Below, one piece after another: positions 25,401 to 39,800 of a DNA stretch of 64,000 bases. Numbering within the stretch: position 1 is the first letter of the stretch; each line of letters opens with the position of its first letter. The DNA lies in NCBI GenBank assembly GCA_963931925.1, contig OZ007570.1, positions 24,870,408 to 24,934,407 on the forward strand. Direction: 5' to 3'. The stretch comes from Onchidella celtica (lineage: Eukaryota > Mollusca > Gastropoda > Systellommatophora > Onchidiidae). The translations under genes were made by a program, and so were the position numbers. The notes beneath the pieces are model-generated. The model ran no database searches. It was given only the letters and a program-made list of their open reading frames with translations, and was not told where the DNA came from.

Positions 25401-28400
25401 CATGTATAAACCGCTTTACAAACTATCACGTCTCGTTTGTTGACAGTCATAATTCCCCGACCTAAAGCATGACTTTCATTAAACACTATTTTATTAATAA
25501 TGATACAGTGGAATACACCATCACTTAATCTTGGTTTCCCGGTGGTAGGAATCAGTGTGATTGGAACACAGTCCTGGTCTACGCATATACAATGGAAACA
25601 AGAAACTAACAACTCTATTATCAAAAAAGCTTGCCATCTAACAGTGAATACCTGAACTTTGATGAGTTATTTGTGCATTCGTGCAAACAGAAACTAAAAT
25701 CAGTTCTAAATGATTGCCCCACCCTTTGTTCCATCAGATAGTCCGATCCCAAAGAAGTGGACGAATACTGTATTTAATAATAAACAAAGAGCGCTATAGA
25801 CAATCTTTTTAGCCATCCGCAATTCGAAGTAGCAGTGTTTCCTGATGTGGTATGCTGTTGTTAGTTTTTCCTAATGGATTGTTCTTACAGGGTGTGTGTG
25901 TGAGCAGTGTTCTTACTTGTTGGTAATGTTGTGCGAGCAAAGTGCGTGTGTGCGCTGTGCATTAAAGACTTGTAGGACTTAGAAATTGTATTTGTACTGT
26001 TACTAATGCTGTGACAAAAAATTTCCCGGAAACAGGATAATAAAGTCATATCTTATCTTAATAGTGGATAAACAATAATTGTAAATTTTCGCCTTGTTGT
26101 TATTTGTGAGTGATTTGGTAAAATCAGGTTTAAGGTGAAAATTTTGTACCTCCTTAAAAAATCAAAATATAATATCTGGAAGACAATTTCAAGCAAAATA
26201 TTTTAACTGACTACAGAAAAATGGCAAGTCTTTCATCACATAAGCAAATCTCAATTTCCATAGCAAATGTTTGCCCCTTTGGAAGGGTTTTCTCAAGAAT
26301 TTGGTCCTTCACCCGAAGTCCGATTTCATGAGATCCACTCACATTTATATGGTATTTGTAAGTGCCACGGGCCTATCAAGCCGGTATTGGATCTTTAAAT
26401 GCTAAAAAAAAAAAAAAAAAGAAAATGTAAAAGGACAGAAATTACTCGTTTACTCAGAATGCCACCGAATGCACTACTTCAAAGTTTATACATCTTGAAA
26501 TGCAGTGGCACAAAACCCAAAGGACGACCGCGTAGTCAATGGAGTGATGGACATTGAGGAGACGCTTACAAAACACCACATTCCTCAACCAGACGCTGCG
26601 TCCCGACCACATTCGCAGATCCCTCCGTTTTCTCTGACACCCCAAGAGTACAACAGGCAGCTTAAAAGGAAAACAAGAAGAACCTTATTTGAAGGAAGAA
26701 AGATCATTGTACGGGGGAATTGTAATTTACTAACAGCAGCTAGGAAAAACACAGGAATGTCAGAAATTTGTACCACCTCATTTAGGATATGACCACATCG
26801 TCTTAAGCTGTTTCATTATTATGTGATTTGTTGCCGTTCCCACGTCGAATTGGTTCCTTTTTTAAATCGGTGTCTCAGATCGATGATGTTGTGTATGGTT
26901 TGAAATGCAGTGCAGTTTTGTAGCCACATCCAGCTGATAATTACGATAACAGTTTGCTTGTATCTTTGAACTGTTGATAAAGGAAAAGATTACCATAGTG
27001 GAAAATTTGACATCGACACTGGGATTAAAAAACAACAACGAATGTTCAGCCCTTGAGACTGAGCAATAATATTACGTCAATGCATTTAATTAAAGAATTT
27101 GTAAAAAATGTTGTACCCATGCCGGAAACATGTCTTTGTTCTGGAAAAGACGATGTCATCAGGAAGCTGACTAATACACTCCGATCTTAACACGAACGGT
27201 GTTGGAATCGACATGCAGAATCGTTAAGAAACTTTCCACCATACACGCTGTCTTCAAATGGAACAGACATCTTATCAGCTCGGTGTTTGAACTGAATGAA
27301 AGAACATGCGATGCCTCCAAGAAACTTACGAATATACTCTGTTGTCAGTACAACGGATCGTAAATAAAACAGTGAGTAAAATAGCATACTGTATCACTAG
27401 AAACATTTCTTGCAAACCATGTCCTCAATACGCACGGACATGAATGAAACAGGGTATTTGAAGTGAGCATATCTGCATATGACATCATTAAGTACCTTTC
27501 TAATATTTGGTATCCTCGATACGAACGGACGGTAAGCTAAACAGCGTATTTGAAGTGAGCAAATCTGCATATAACATCATCAAGTACCTTTCTAATATTT
27601 CGTATCCTCGGAACGAACTGACGGTAAGCTAAACAGCGTATTTGAAGCGAGCAGATCTGCATATAACATCATTAAGTACTTTTCTAATATTTGGTATTCT
27701 CGAAACGAACGGACGGTAAACTAAATAGCGTATTTGAAGTGAGCAAAACCGCATACAACATTATTAGAAACCTTTGTAACATACCGTATCCACAGCGCGA
27801 ACGGACGGTAAACTAAGCTGTATTTTTTTCAAGTGAGCAAAATCGCATGCAGTGTCATTAAAAACCTTTTTAACATACGTCGACCTAAACATGTCGGGAC
27901 GGTGAACTAAGCAGCGTATTTGAAGTGAGCAAAACCCCATAGCGTATCATTAAAGACCTTTCTAATATACCGTATCCTTAATACGAACGGGCGCAGACTA
28001 AACAGCGCATTACATTTGAAGTGAGCAAAACAGCATGCGGTATCTTCTAATGTACCATGTTTTTAGTACAAACATGCTTTTAACCAAGTACAGTTGAAGG
28101 CGAATGAAATAGAGGGCTGTGTCATCAGTAGTAAGCTTACCAACATAATTAGTTTGTCCTCAATACCAGCTTGTTTTTGACCTGACCTAATTTGAAGTCA
28201 CACGCTGTGCATTTGGGTGCTTTCTAGTATACCGTGACCTCAATAAGAACACATTTTTAATATAAGCGCTCGTAATATAGTTTGATGTCACATGCAAGTA
28301 TATTTAGGACACATACAAACATACAATGCCCTCCATTCATATGCTTTAACCTAGCAGCATAGATATACACTACTAAACGCCTAACAGTTGGAAGTGAAGG

Positions 28401-31400
28401 AAACGATATCTTCAAGAAACTTACCAACATATTCTGTCCTCAATACGAACATAGTTTAAGGTGGCATGCAGTATGTTAAGAACGCATACTAAACATACCG
28501 TGTCCTCACCACGAACAGGCTAACATAGGGGACAACGTGGTCTAGAGGCAAGGTGCTCGCCTCTCATGCCAAGGGTACCGGGTTCAAAACCCGGCAAGTG
28601 CAGGCATGTTGGAAGTTTGGGATTTTTCTCATATTTTCGTGTCCCTGATCCTATTGGGGGGTAGGATCGAGTACCTAGTCTTCTCGGATAAGGACGAAAA
28701 ATTCGGAGGGCCCGTGGGCACGTTAAAGATACCTTGGCAGTTGGAAATCGAAAAGAGCAGGCCGAACAGGCCACTGCCCGGGCAACTCCCCCCCTCTCCC
28801 ATCTCCCACCTCCCTCCCCCCTAAAAAAAAAAAAAAAAACGCCGACCGGCGCTGCACTGTGGCGACGATGTGCCTGCTCCAGTTGTAATTGGATGCAATG
28901 ACACAAAGGCAAATTTCCCAAATGGGATTAAAGTAGTATACAAATACAAATACAAATACAAATAGTTGGAAATCACACGAAGCTTAGCCACACAGTGTGT
29001 CCCCCCGCACAAAAAAAAAAAACCCACACCAAAACAGGCTTTTCCCTAAAAGTTTTTGAAGTGACTGAAACAGCACTCGTCATTTCCTGATTATTATGTA
29101 CGTTGTTGTAATGCCCCTCTTAACTGGCTCTTCACATCCCATCACTTGAAGCCGCCGCGAATGTGAACCATTGTTTCAAGGACTGGGGGGGGGGGGGGGG
29201 GTTATCTTCCATTTGTGTGCTATCTGGTGCGAGACATTGACTCGTGGGGTCGTGATGTCACCGACATGAAAGTTTCATTGTTGAAAATTAAGCAGGTGAA
29301 GATACAGGCGTTTTATTTATGTACATTCTTTTCCCGCGCGTTGCTGCATCAGTGATCTGTGGCGTGAGATTACAGTCATTAGTTGTCGGACGTGTACACT
29401 TTAATGGCTTTGAACATGAACACGTTTGGATATGTATTTATCTGTGTGTTTTAATTTTTGTCAGCTTCATTTCACCATACTTTTTTTTTTAATCAGTGGT
29501 AAATTATTGTTGACTGCTGCATTCTGAAATTCCGGTCGTACGTGATTAACTACAAACTCGCATGGACATGTTAGGCAGGTTATCTTGTCTTGTGTGGTTC
29601 AGCTCCAGTGCGTTTTAAGTGAAAATTTCGTCACGTTGCTATTGTTCAAGTTTTAACGTAACTTGAGAATTTTTAGACAGAATTTCCCGTGTCTTTAGTG
29701 ATTCAGAGCCGGTGCTTTATTTATAGTGAAAACGCTGATTTTTTTGTTTTGCTCTAACAATGGTGTCATGGAATTTTTAGGCCAAATTGTGCTCTTTGCT
29801 TTCAATGCTGATTGATTTTTTAACTCAGAATTAAGCCTTTTTTATTTTTTTTTGTTGTTTTTGCTTCTGTTCAATTTCTGACATGCTGTAGCAACGTGGG
29901 GAATTTCGCTCCAATCATCCAGCCTTTCGTGACTAAGTGTTGGGGACTTTTAAGTGAATTTGAAGACAGTTGATTTTTTTTTTTTCATTTCTAACAAACT
30001 GTGGCAATGCAATGCGTGTATATTTTTTTTCTCTTGTCACTTAGACAGCTGGTGTGTTTCTTGGGGATATTTATTGTCAGGTGTCGGCGTTGTGAATGAG
30101 GCATTCAGCCGTGAATCAGTATAAAGCCTGCTTGTCGAAATTCAGAGATTCAGTATTCAATAACGGAGTATGGCAATAGCTTTGTCGTTGAGTGATTTGT
30201 ATGAAGAACATAGTTAAATACTGTTAACTTGGAATACTTCACTAAGTCAGACTTCTGACTCAAAGTTAGTGTGAAAATGGCAACTTTTTCCGAAAACCAC
30301 ACATTTCCTCCTGTTTTAGTGATCAAAAAGACATTTCAGTGAATTTATGCTCAGTTGCCCACGCCTAAGTGACCCATTTATGTGTTCCCTGAGTCACACG
30401 TTATCTGATCTGTGTGATAAATTAGTTAGGAAGTAGGCAATTAATCAGACTTACGTAAACATGACTTTCGTTGTTATCGTACAAAGGTATTTGGTTACTT
30501 TACCTTCATTTGACCTGATTTAGTGACACAGCTTTCCTGAACATGATCATTACGATATTAAAGATAAATACTTTACAGATTATTTGCTTGGGTATGGATC
30601 CATGATGTCAGCCTTTATCGCTTAATGAAAAGCCTTCCAGGTTACTTGTCAATTAGCCTGACATATGCGCTGTTGAAAGGGTGTTGTTACAAATACGTAC
30701 GTCCCCCAAGTTTTTTGTGCAAGGTTACGTATTTTAAAGCCTTCTGTGACTCCAGGGCTAGATAACTGCTCCCGAAATGCTCCTTGACAACAGTCTTGAT
30801 TAATTATATTTAATTATTCTTTCAGATTTTCCTTTGCTTTCCTCCTGTTTTTTTTTTTTTTTTTGAAAGGGTAGGGGCAGGGTTAGGGATGCGATAAGAT
30901 TTAGGGTTGAGGATTAGGACAGGGTTAGGGATAGCTACGTATACGTACGCTGTCCTAGCCCAAAACGCTTGAGGTGTGTACCTACCTATAATAACAGCTA
31001 TTCTGAAATAACTGTGCAAAAAAACAACAACAAAACTTGTACTTACTTCCTGACCGAGGCAAGAAGCCATTGTATTGTGGAGAAGGATATCTATTGGCAT
31101 ACTTGGTACACTTTCTTACGTATGTGAATTCTGTTTAGTATTTCTGAGATCGGTTGATTTTTTTTTTTAAAAATTGATAGGCTTAACAGCTGCTGTTGGG
31201 AGATGGATGAACAGGCATTATATATGTTTAAATTTCTTTCTTTACCGGTTATCCGAGTTCTTAAACAATATAGATCTAAGTGAGACACTGTCTTGTCTCG
31301 CTTTTAGAGGGAGATTTGAACAATAGAGATGGGACCTCACGGTCAGGCGAGACTGAAACAAGTCTGTCAGTAGCCTAGGCCTGGGCAAAGATCCGGTTCG

Positions 31401-34400
31401 CGAACCGGTTAACCAGATATTCGGATGAAACCGATTAACCAAATTTTGGACTCGACTCGCTTTTGAACTCGTTTTTCAGATTTGGTTCTATTAATTGTGT
31501 AATGCTCATTAAATTGATATCGATTAAACCAAGCACTAAAGCGGAATGTGTACGGGCAGACTTTGATATTTTTGATACGGTGATTTAAAAAAATGCAATT
31601 ATTTTTTCGATATGACCAACTTATTACTTGTTTACTGGCCGACTTTTCCAATCCGCCTAAACCAAAGATCTTAAAATAGTATTAACCGGCCTAAACAAAC
31701 TTGAAAAGGGACACCGCCACATTCCGATGACGTCATCCTGTCTAAGCGATTCGCTGCCCAGCCCTATCTGTCAGACTAGTTCTGGCGCGTCAACATTTTC
31801 TTGAGTCATCTGGCGGAAATTAGAGACCTCGCGCACTGAGTCAAAAGAAATACAAAACAGGCTTGATTCATTTCACAACCAGCCTGATTAAACACCGTCT
31901 TTGAAATGTTCATTTACGCGAGTTAAGTTGCTACGGGCGTTGCATAAAAGCCGATCTTTGGTGTTTTTTCCAAGTAGGTGCATGTATTAGGACCGAGTGA
32001 TGATTTTATTCTTTTGCGGCACAGAATAATAACATTATTTTTTTTGCAGAAAACCTTATATTGTACAGATGAAAGTATTGTTACGAAACAAATACGTATT
32101 TTTGGTAGTGAATCAGATTTCATCTGTCACCTTTATTTTAAGAACAGAAATGCAAAGTTCACGTGAAGATTCAATAATCATGGTTTAAAAAAGAGAAAGT
32201 TATCAAAGTTATCAATGTGTGAATTTTGATTGAACATTGTCCTTGTTTTCATATTGGGTCAGAAGAAATTGTCGCTGAAATCATAAACTGACAGTGTCCT
32301 GTTGTGGTTTAAGATAAAATAAAAAAGGAGCCTGTGAAAGATGAACTGCTGTAAATGACCTAATGGAAAGAACAGTAGCTTATTATGTGGCATCCTTGTG
32401 AATTGGAGTTGCTTTGCTTGAAGAAGAATCTAAAGCTAGTTTCCTAACAGTGATCAGTTAAAGATTGTGTCTTTTAATTTTATTACCTTAGCTCAGCAAT
32501 GTCAGACTAACCTCAAAATCCATTTCCCCGAAATTTCATCATTTGCATATTTTGACAGGAGCATTTTGTTATTGTTGTTGTTGTTGAGGACTCTGAAAGC
32601 TTTGGAGTATTCTATCTGTTCATTGTAATCTAATGGTGTGATTTTGCTTGATGCGAGTTCGCACAGACTTGAGTACAAGACTTTAAAACTACGTATAACT
32701 AGGGAAATGCGCTGCTCAGGATATCATATCTGAAATATGGGAAATAAGTTATCGTATCAATTTTGGCAAACTGATAAAAACCAAGAAGGAAAACTCACGG
32801 GACAGAATGTTCACCCCACGACATCTATTTTATAACACGCGTGCAAATAAAGGGAAATCCACCCAATTCAGCTTCACCATAGGACTTACCTTCTTGCTGG
32901 AGTATCGCCCCCTGTCTTTCCGCCCAATGTTCGGGTGTCAGTACTTTGTTTGACTTGACTTTTGCCGGGATGAAAGTCTGCGCGATTTCAAGGTAAAAAT
33001 TGAAGAGCTGATGCCAAACTCATAGTATCAGTGAAGGAATGCTCTGGAACAGTTTTTTTTTTTTTTTGTGCCACGCCCCACTTCAATTTTGCAGAAAAAA
33101 AAACATTTTTTTTGCCCCCCCCCCCCCCCCCAACAACAACAACAACAAAAAACGTGCGCCTTACCATGATCAGTCAAAGTTAATATGCTATGAAATTAAG
33201 ACTTCTATGAAAAGTCCCTTTCCCCTAATTTGAAGTCCCCATCGGTGTGGCGTGGGTCTTGCCTTGAGAAACACTGCTCTGGAAAATCACAGAAAATTTT
33301 TAGGTTTCTTTTCCACTTTATGGATGGTTTGACGGAAATCAGTTTTTGGGAGGAAAAGAAAACGGTGTCGGCTTGATGATGATTTGAATTTTTCACATTA
33401 ACCTCGGGCATTATTTAGGTTTTTCACAACAAAAGTGTTATACATGACATTGTATTGGCAGACAAGTTTATTTTGATAATATCGAAGACCTGAATTTCCG
33501 AGTTCGGGTCTTGTTTGATACTTTCTGTAGCATTTTCAATAAGAGCGGCTGTATACTCGTCCGCCTTTTCTGGCGCTTTTCAGGGAGTGCTATGTTTGAA
33601 CACCAATGAGTGCAGATTAACGCTCTGTTTAATCGTTTTCCCTGGCTTGGCCTGGGTTTGTTTGCATAGGCAGAGGCAGTAACATCATAGTGAAAGTGAT
33701 TGGTAAACAATTTTTTTTTTCCTTTTTTTTTTGTGTTGATAATTTAAATGGATTCAGGAAGCAATATTATAAAGTGAACTGGATGAAGTACCCGGCATTG
33801 CCTGGAGTAAACCCACCCTTCTCTCTCTTGCTCTCTAATAATCTACAGTCTTTCTTCAGAAGTCATGCGCGCCGTACTATGCACCAACTTGAATGTGTGT
33901 GTGTGTGTGTGTGTGTGGGGGGGGGGTCCAGGAAGTTTTATCGTCATACCCAAGAAGTGGCAATTGTTTTGCTGACAGGCAACGAAATAAAAGTAGCTCA
34001 GTTAGTTATTCGAAAATTAAGTTTGAACTACCCAAAGTATCGTAGGCTGAATCTGACAGAGAACGCGGGACATGTTTCATTTCCTTGAGCAGTCTTGGAT
34101 TATACATGTACATGTATTAGTGCAGTAAATGGTAGGTATTTGCCTTTGGACAACAATGTTCCCGGTTCTTGGGATTTTCTCCAAGATCTTGGGATTTTAG
34201 GGGTCACATTTTGGAGTCTTGGCATTTTTCTGCAGATCTTGGGATTTTTCAGGCTATTGTAGATTCCATATTTTAGTTATTTCTGTGTAAAAAAGAAAAA
34301 AAAATTGCACAATTGCCCTTCCATTTGCCACTTAAAAGGTAAAGATAAAGCCAGATAGCTCCAGGGGCAGTTTGAGATTGTCTGTGTGGGAGGATCTTTT

Positions 34401-36809
34401 GCATGGTCTGCGAGCTAGCCAAGGCACTGTTTTAGTTTAAATTCAATATATAATATCAGAATTGTAAATTTCAAATGTATTTTTGGTTGAAAAATAAAAT
34501 CTTGGGATTTTTTAAACTTCATATTGGGATTATATGAGATTCCTGGGATTTTTGAAAATCTTCAACGGCAACGCTGTTGGACAATGAACCTCGTTTTGAC
34601 TGTTTCTGTGACTACTTCTGAGACAACCGACATTCCGACAACAGGAGGAATTTAAAACACGGAGCATATATTGCAGAACTGCACACTCCTCTCAGCACTG
34701 CGAGAAACATATTGGCCCCAACCCACCGACCTGAATATTAAACTCTATGGTGCTCTGCCAGAACTGCAGAAAACCGTAGATTTTATTAAAAGAACAAATC
34801 TGCAGATTTAGATTGGTGAACGAAAGAAGAAGAAGAACATTGCTGACATTCAGACCTGACAGCTAGCTTATGTCTTTAGAGTGCCAGATCTGATGATTCT
34901 GAACACTGCCACGCTGTCTTTCGCAGTGAAGTGTACTGCCGTCTTTATCGTGTGGAATGTCAGGAAATTACCCTGCTGGGTTTGGCATCAGTGATCACAA
35001 GTCATGTGCACTTCTGGGAAACCCAGAAATGATTGATTACAAAACACGCCATTTATGTGTCATTACAACACGCTGCTGAAGTTTCAACTGCAGGTCCCGA
35101 GATGAGCAACTGTAAAACATTCTTTTATCTTATTTCCTGGTCGTATGTTATTATTATTATTATTACTTTTAATTTTCAAAACTGAACAAAAGAAAAACAC
35201 AGAGAGCTTTATTGCCACCCATGGTCCTTGACAGCTTATATTCAACCAGTATAATGTTGTTTCACCATTGGATGATGGGTGTGAAGTTTAAGAATGTCAC
35301 ATCATTCGCATAACAAAGGGGGGGGGGGGGGGGGATTCAGTGATGCAACAAAGTTTATAATATATTATAAAAATAAATAATAAAAATTATGTTTCTTTAA
35401 ATTCATGTACACACCTATCCCAGTACTCTTGGTAACTGGTAACTTCATAGAGCAGCAAATAAATATTCCACTGGACGTAAGAGCACTGTCTTCTCACTAA
35501 TATGAAATTCTTGCCAGAAATATGGGCGAGAGCCCTTTTGTAAAGATGCTTATTATGGACAATCACATGACAAGACGAAAGATCGTCACTGGCGACAGAG
35601 GTGCAGTTCTTGAGGAGAATGGAGAAAAGACTATGATTGAACCACAAGAAATCAAAGAGAAAAGATCTCTAAAGACACATCAGAAGTGAAGATTGTTTGC
35701 GAACACCAAAGAAACGCCGCTTGAAAATCGTTGGGATATCTTGGGGAGGCATGGGATTGGATGGATCAGTGCCTGGCAGCTGGAATATTGGACAGAAATG
35801 TCATAAAAACAAAGAGGGGGGGGGGGGGGTGGACAAGTACTGGACAGTTTGGTGATTGGCTTTGGAAAACATACAGGAAAACAAAACAGACCTGTCAGCT
35901 CTCCCCTATTGTACAGGAGTGTCGTGTATTTAGGGAATTGGGAGTTGGGAAGATATGAGAAATATTTTTTTTTTCACACACATACAAAAAAAGAAATTCT
36001 TCTCAGGTTTGAGAATAGAGGTCAGTCGAGCAACTGATCATTTGAGAGTACTTTTATACGGCCTGGATTTGGCCATTAAATTAGTTGGTAAATGTGATAG
36101 ATTTTTTCTGACAGTCCTAAATTAATAGAAGGCGTGAAGAAACTATGACAGGCACGACCACTGATGGACTGTCGCCCGCTCGTTCTCACTGTTTTGAGCC
36201 CAATCATGTCACAAGTTCAGTTGACCTGTAGTAGATGCCTGCTGATGCATTTTGCAGATTTGATGGAGCGTCCGAGATTAACAAGCGAAGTGCCAAGATT
36301 GCAAAGTTACTAGTATTTGTTTTGGGAATTTTGCAATACTTTTTTATGTTTGTTTTACGTTAAACTTTAGCTGGTAACTCATTCTCATGTAATAGATCAT
36401 GTAATAATTGGGAAGTTGCATCTAGGATTTTAAATCCGTCTTGTGGAACAGGAAGGTAATTGTTTCTCAATAACAATGGGCGTTTCCATATCCTGCCATG
36501 CAAACTTAACGTGAAAGCGAGTTGGGTTTTTTGTTTTGTTTTTTTGCCTATTAGGTGACGTAAATAACTTGTAATTGTGGAATAAGTGGGCGAGTAATTT
36601 CAAAGGGTGGGACAACTTCATAATAAATGTCTTTATTTTAGATGTCTTTTTCCTCCCCTCCTAAGGTTTCTGTTTGCCAGATAAGAGTAGTGGGGATTAC
36701 CCAGTTATTGTAGTTTGTTATCTTTTGTTCTCCTTCCTGCACTAAATTTTTTTTTTGCTGAACGAAATTGATCAGACTTTCGTCCTGGCAAAGTAAAACA
36801 AAGTTCTAT

Positions 36810-36840
<31 letters not shown>

Positions 36841-39800
36841 AAAGACACGAGGCGGCATTGTCACAGTGGACAAGTCCGATAGTCAAGTTGAATTGTGTGG
36901 GGTTTCCCTTTATTTGCACGCGTTTTGAAAAAATAGATATCAGATGGGATAACTGTTCTGTCCCGAGATTCGGCCGGAGTTCAACAAATTTCCTTCTTGC
37001 TTTCTACAAGTTCACTATAAATGACCGGCTTCTTTACAATGCACCCTTCAGGAGTCATACCACAGGTCTGTACATTGGATTTCCCTGGTAAAACGTATTT
37101 TTAATGGTGAAATGCGACCAGAAAAAAAAAATTAATATTCTGCGAAGCTTTGCGCTAGTAAGAACAGCAAGAAAACTGCAAAATAAATTCAGAAAAATCA
37201 AACTTAAAATGGAAATGCAATAAAAACATGCAAACTTTTGGTCACTGTCACCTTTGTAAGTCAAAAGAAAAGAAAGAAAAAAACAACAACTCTTTAGATT
37301 TTTTAAAGAACTTTAAAAACGCGACTACATGACCGTATGTGAGGCTATTTACTTAGCAGCGCCCAATGGTAGGGCTCCACTGAAGATGCCGAGGTCATTG
37401 ACAGCGACAGAAACTGTGAAATGGTAGCTAGTACTTATACGACCTAGATAGTGACAGTGAAGAGTAAAAAAAAGAAAAGACACATCTTCAGTGTGACCAT
37501 TTTCAAGACGGCAGATTGCACTACCACAACAAAAACATCAATCCTGAATTTTCGGAAGCGACATGCCATCACTCAGTCGATATTTTGTTATACAGGCTCG
37601 TGACTAGCCTTCTGGCACAGTGTAAGGTCATGACATAAACTGTGTTTCTTTCAGCAAATTCGTATTGCTAAATAGCAGGTGGTATGTTGGAGACTGCCTG
37701 GTCATTTTCTATGTCGTATGTATCAGTGTTAGGTACTTACCGTTGAACCGTGATCATGACAAAAGGGGGAGCCCAGTTTGAAACAAAAGAATGTAATTTC
37801 GGTGCCCCCTCGGACTTAACGATAGGAGACCTGCCAGTTGACCCGTAATTGACAGGACCATCCTGTATTTTTAGGATGTTTGGAAGAACGTGAGAAATGA
37901 TTTTTTTGCAAGGAAGATAATCCTACCAGGTTTTATGATAAAGGCCAGTCTAGTAAAGTGCGACACAGTGACCACAGTATGCATATATATAGGAATGTAC
38001 AATGAGTACATTAGGTAGCTTGTGAAGTGTGGCACACTGTTTACTATTTGTGTTCTTGTTTCCATGGAAATCATAAACTGATAGTCGTAGTTTACCCATA
38101 CAAGGCTGGGTTCTTGTGCCCCTTAAACCTGTTGAGATATGTGTTACTGAAGTGGTCATGCAGTTGGCAGGTCTGTTACTTGGGCAATGGAGCTAAAGTT
38201 AAAATATGGCGTGTTGGACCAGATGTTCATTGGCTTTTTAAACAGGAGGCAGATTTTTAATATTACCCAGAACTTTGATTTCAATAGTTAAATGCTCTGT
38301 TTTGACTAACTTCATGATTGTTTTCTTTTCTTTTTTGTCTTTCAGAAATCAAACGTAGTTTGAGTGATTCTGAGGAAATTGCTGCAGAGAATTCTAGATT
38401 TTTACTTGAAAACTTTGAAGGCGTGAATTCAAATGCCGATGAAGTTAAACAAAGCACAACGCCTGAAGTTGAAGTCAAAGCATTAGGTAAACTTGTTTCC
38501 ATAGTCCCTGTCGACTTGTTCATTGAAAGCACCGTGTGGTCTCTACATTATTTTTTTCGGCAAATAAGATGCAATAAAACTTTTGACCAATCTCTTGAAA
38601 AGGTGATTTGCTAGAAATCGTTGTGATGGCTGACTGTATATATTATACTATTTATTAGATTGCAGTGCTGTAAAAACTTACTGATGATAAAACAAATGAC
38701 AACATGAGACGTTAAAAAGTGATTTATCCCTACAGCAATTCAACCAAACTGATATTCAACCTTACTGCATGCATTTGCACACAACATTGTACTTGTATTT
38801 GCAGATTATGTCTTTTGAAACAGACGATTGAAAAACTTTTATTTGTGTGGATTCATTGTCAATTTTCTCGGAATTGACTGATGTATTGTGACTGCCAAGG
38901 AAATTGTGATGGTTAATTTGAATTTAAGTAGGCTACTTCTTAAACTAATTTGTTTTCTGACAGGGCCATCAGTTTCTGTTCCATAGACTACAGACCTTTC
39001 CTGAGTTGGCTTCAAAAATGTTCAAAAATGTTAACAGTTCATGAAAAGAAAGAGATGAAAGCATTTTTGAGTAATTTTGTGTCAAATGAAAGTTGTTGCT
39101 ACTTCACATGCTTTATTTGGGTATTGTAACATGCTTATGGCAGCTATTCAACCGTTGTTTTTTGCACTGGTTTAACAAATGCTGTTTTGGTTTCAGCAAA
39201 AACTGCATCCACTGGAGAAGGTGATACTTCAGTAGTGAGCTCAAGTATTGATGCTGTAGGTGAAGGTAAAAAATTGCGAGGAAGGACAGAAAATGATACA
39301 TCAACTGCCGAGAAAGACCAGGAAGGTAATTGATTTTGATTATCCAGTCACTTCTTGGAACTTTGGTATTTTGAAAGTTATAAGGTGTGAACTTCATGAA
39401 ATATAATGGTTTGTGTTTGGAGATGGCACGTCAACTCAATAACGATAATAAATTGTGCTAGGAAAAGGCAAGATAACAGACACAATATAACACATGGATA
39501 GAAGTGGAGGAGAATTTCCAGAAAGGCCCACCGACCACCCGCTAGATATATTGATGCAGTCTTATTTGGAGGTGTGAAGTCCTCTCAGCACTGTTTGATT
39601 AAGAAAGAAAAAATCACTGCCATGAAGTGATCACCTTTCATGGCCTGTCTCAGAGCTATTTCACAACATTGTGAGCACACAGCAGTTGAGACATTTAAAG
39701 AAGGGATGTACTAGATAGTAAAAAGGAGTGGAGCATTTTTCTATTGTTATTTCAAGTTTGATCAGGTAAATTTTATTGAAGTTTGGCAATGCCTCACAAA

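Larger units (their letters stand above)
24041..38345 (+). other. CNK: CNK intron 10 (14.3 kb)
   Basis: The largest intron. It holds a 464-bp MITE, a candidate exon at 26506, the 92-bp satellite, a full SINE, a hAT-type MITE, a LINE 3' fragment, degenerate TTAGGG words and long C/G homopolymers. From about 29040 to 30830 it is T-rich with recurring AGTGAATTT-like words. 35000-38345 has no identifiable element beyond homopolymers. Confidence 0.75.

Noticed and set aside
27180-28515. CRISPR-like repeat array
   Set aside because: The units are contiguous 92-bp repeats with no unique spacers, in an animal intron.
28528-28600. Functional tRNA gene
   Set aside because: A and B boxes are present but the sequence continues into a SINE body and no full cloverleaf can be folded; it is a SINE head.
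28520-28921. 133-codon minus-strand open frame
   Set aside because: It is a translation of the SINE; a similar antisense frame occurs at 594-938 in SINE copy A.
30866-30935. True interstitial telomere
   Set aside because: Only a few GGGTTAGGG words with irregular spacing; too short and degenerate to claim a chromosome fusion site.
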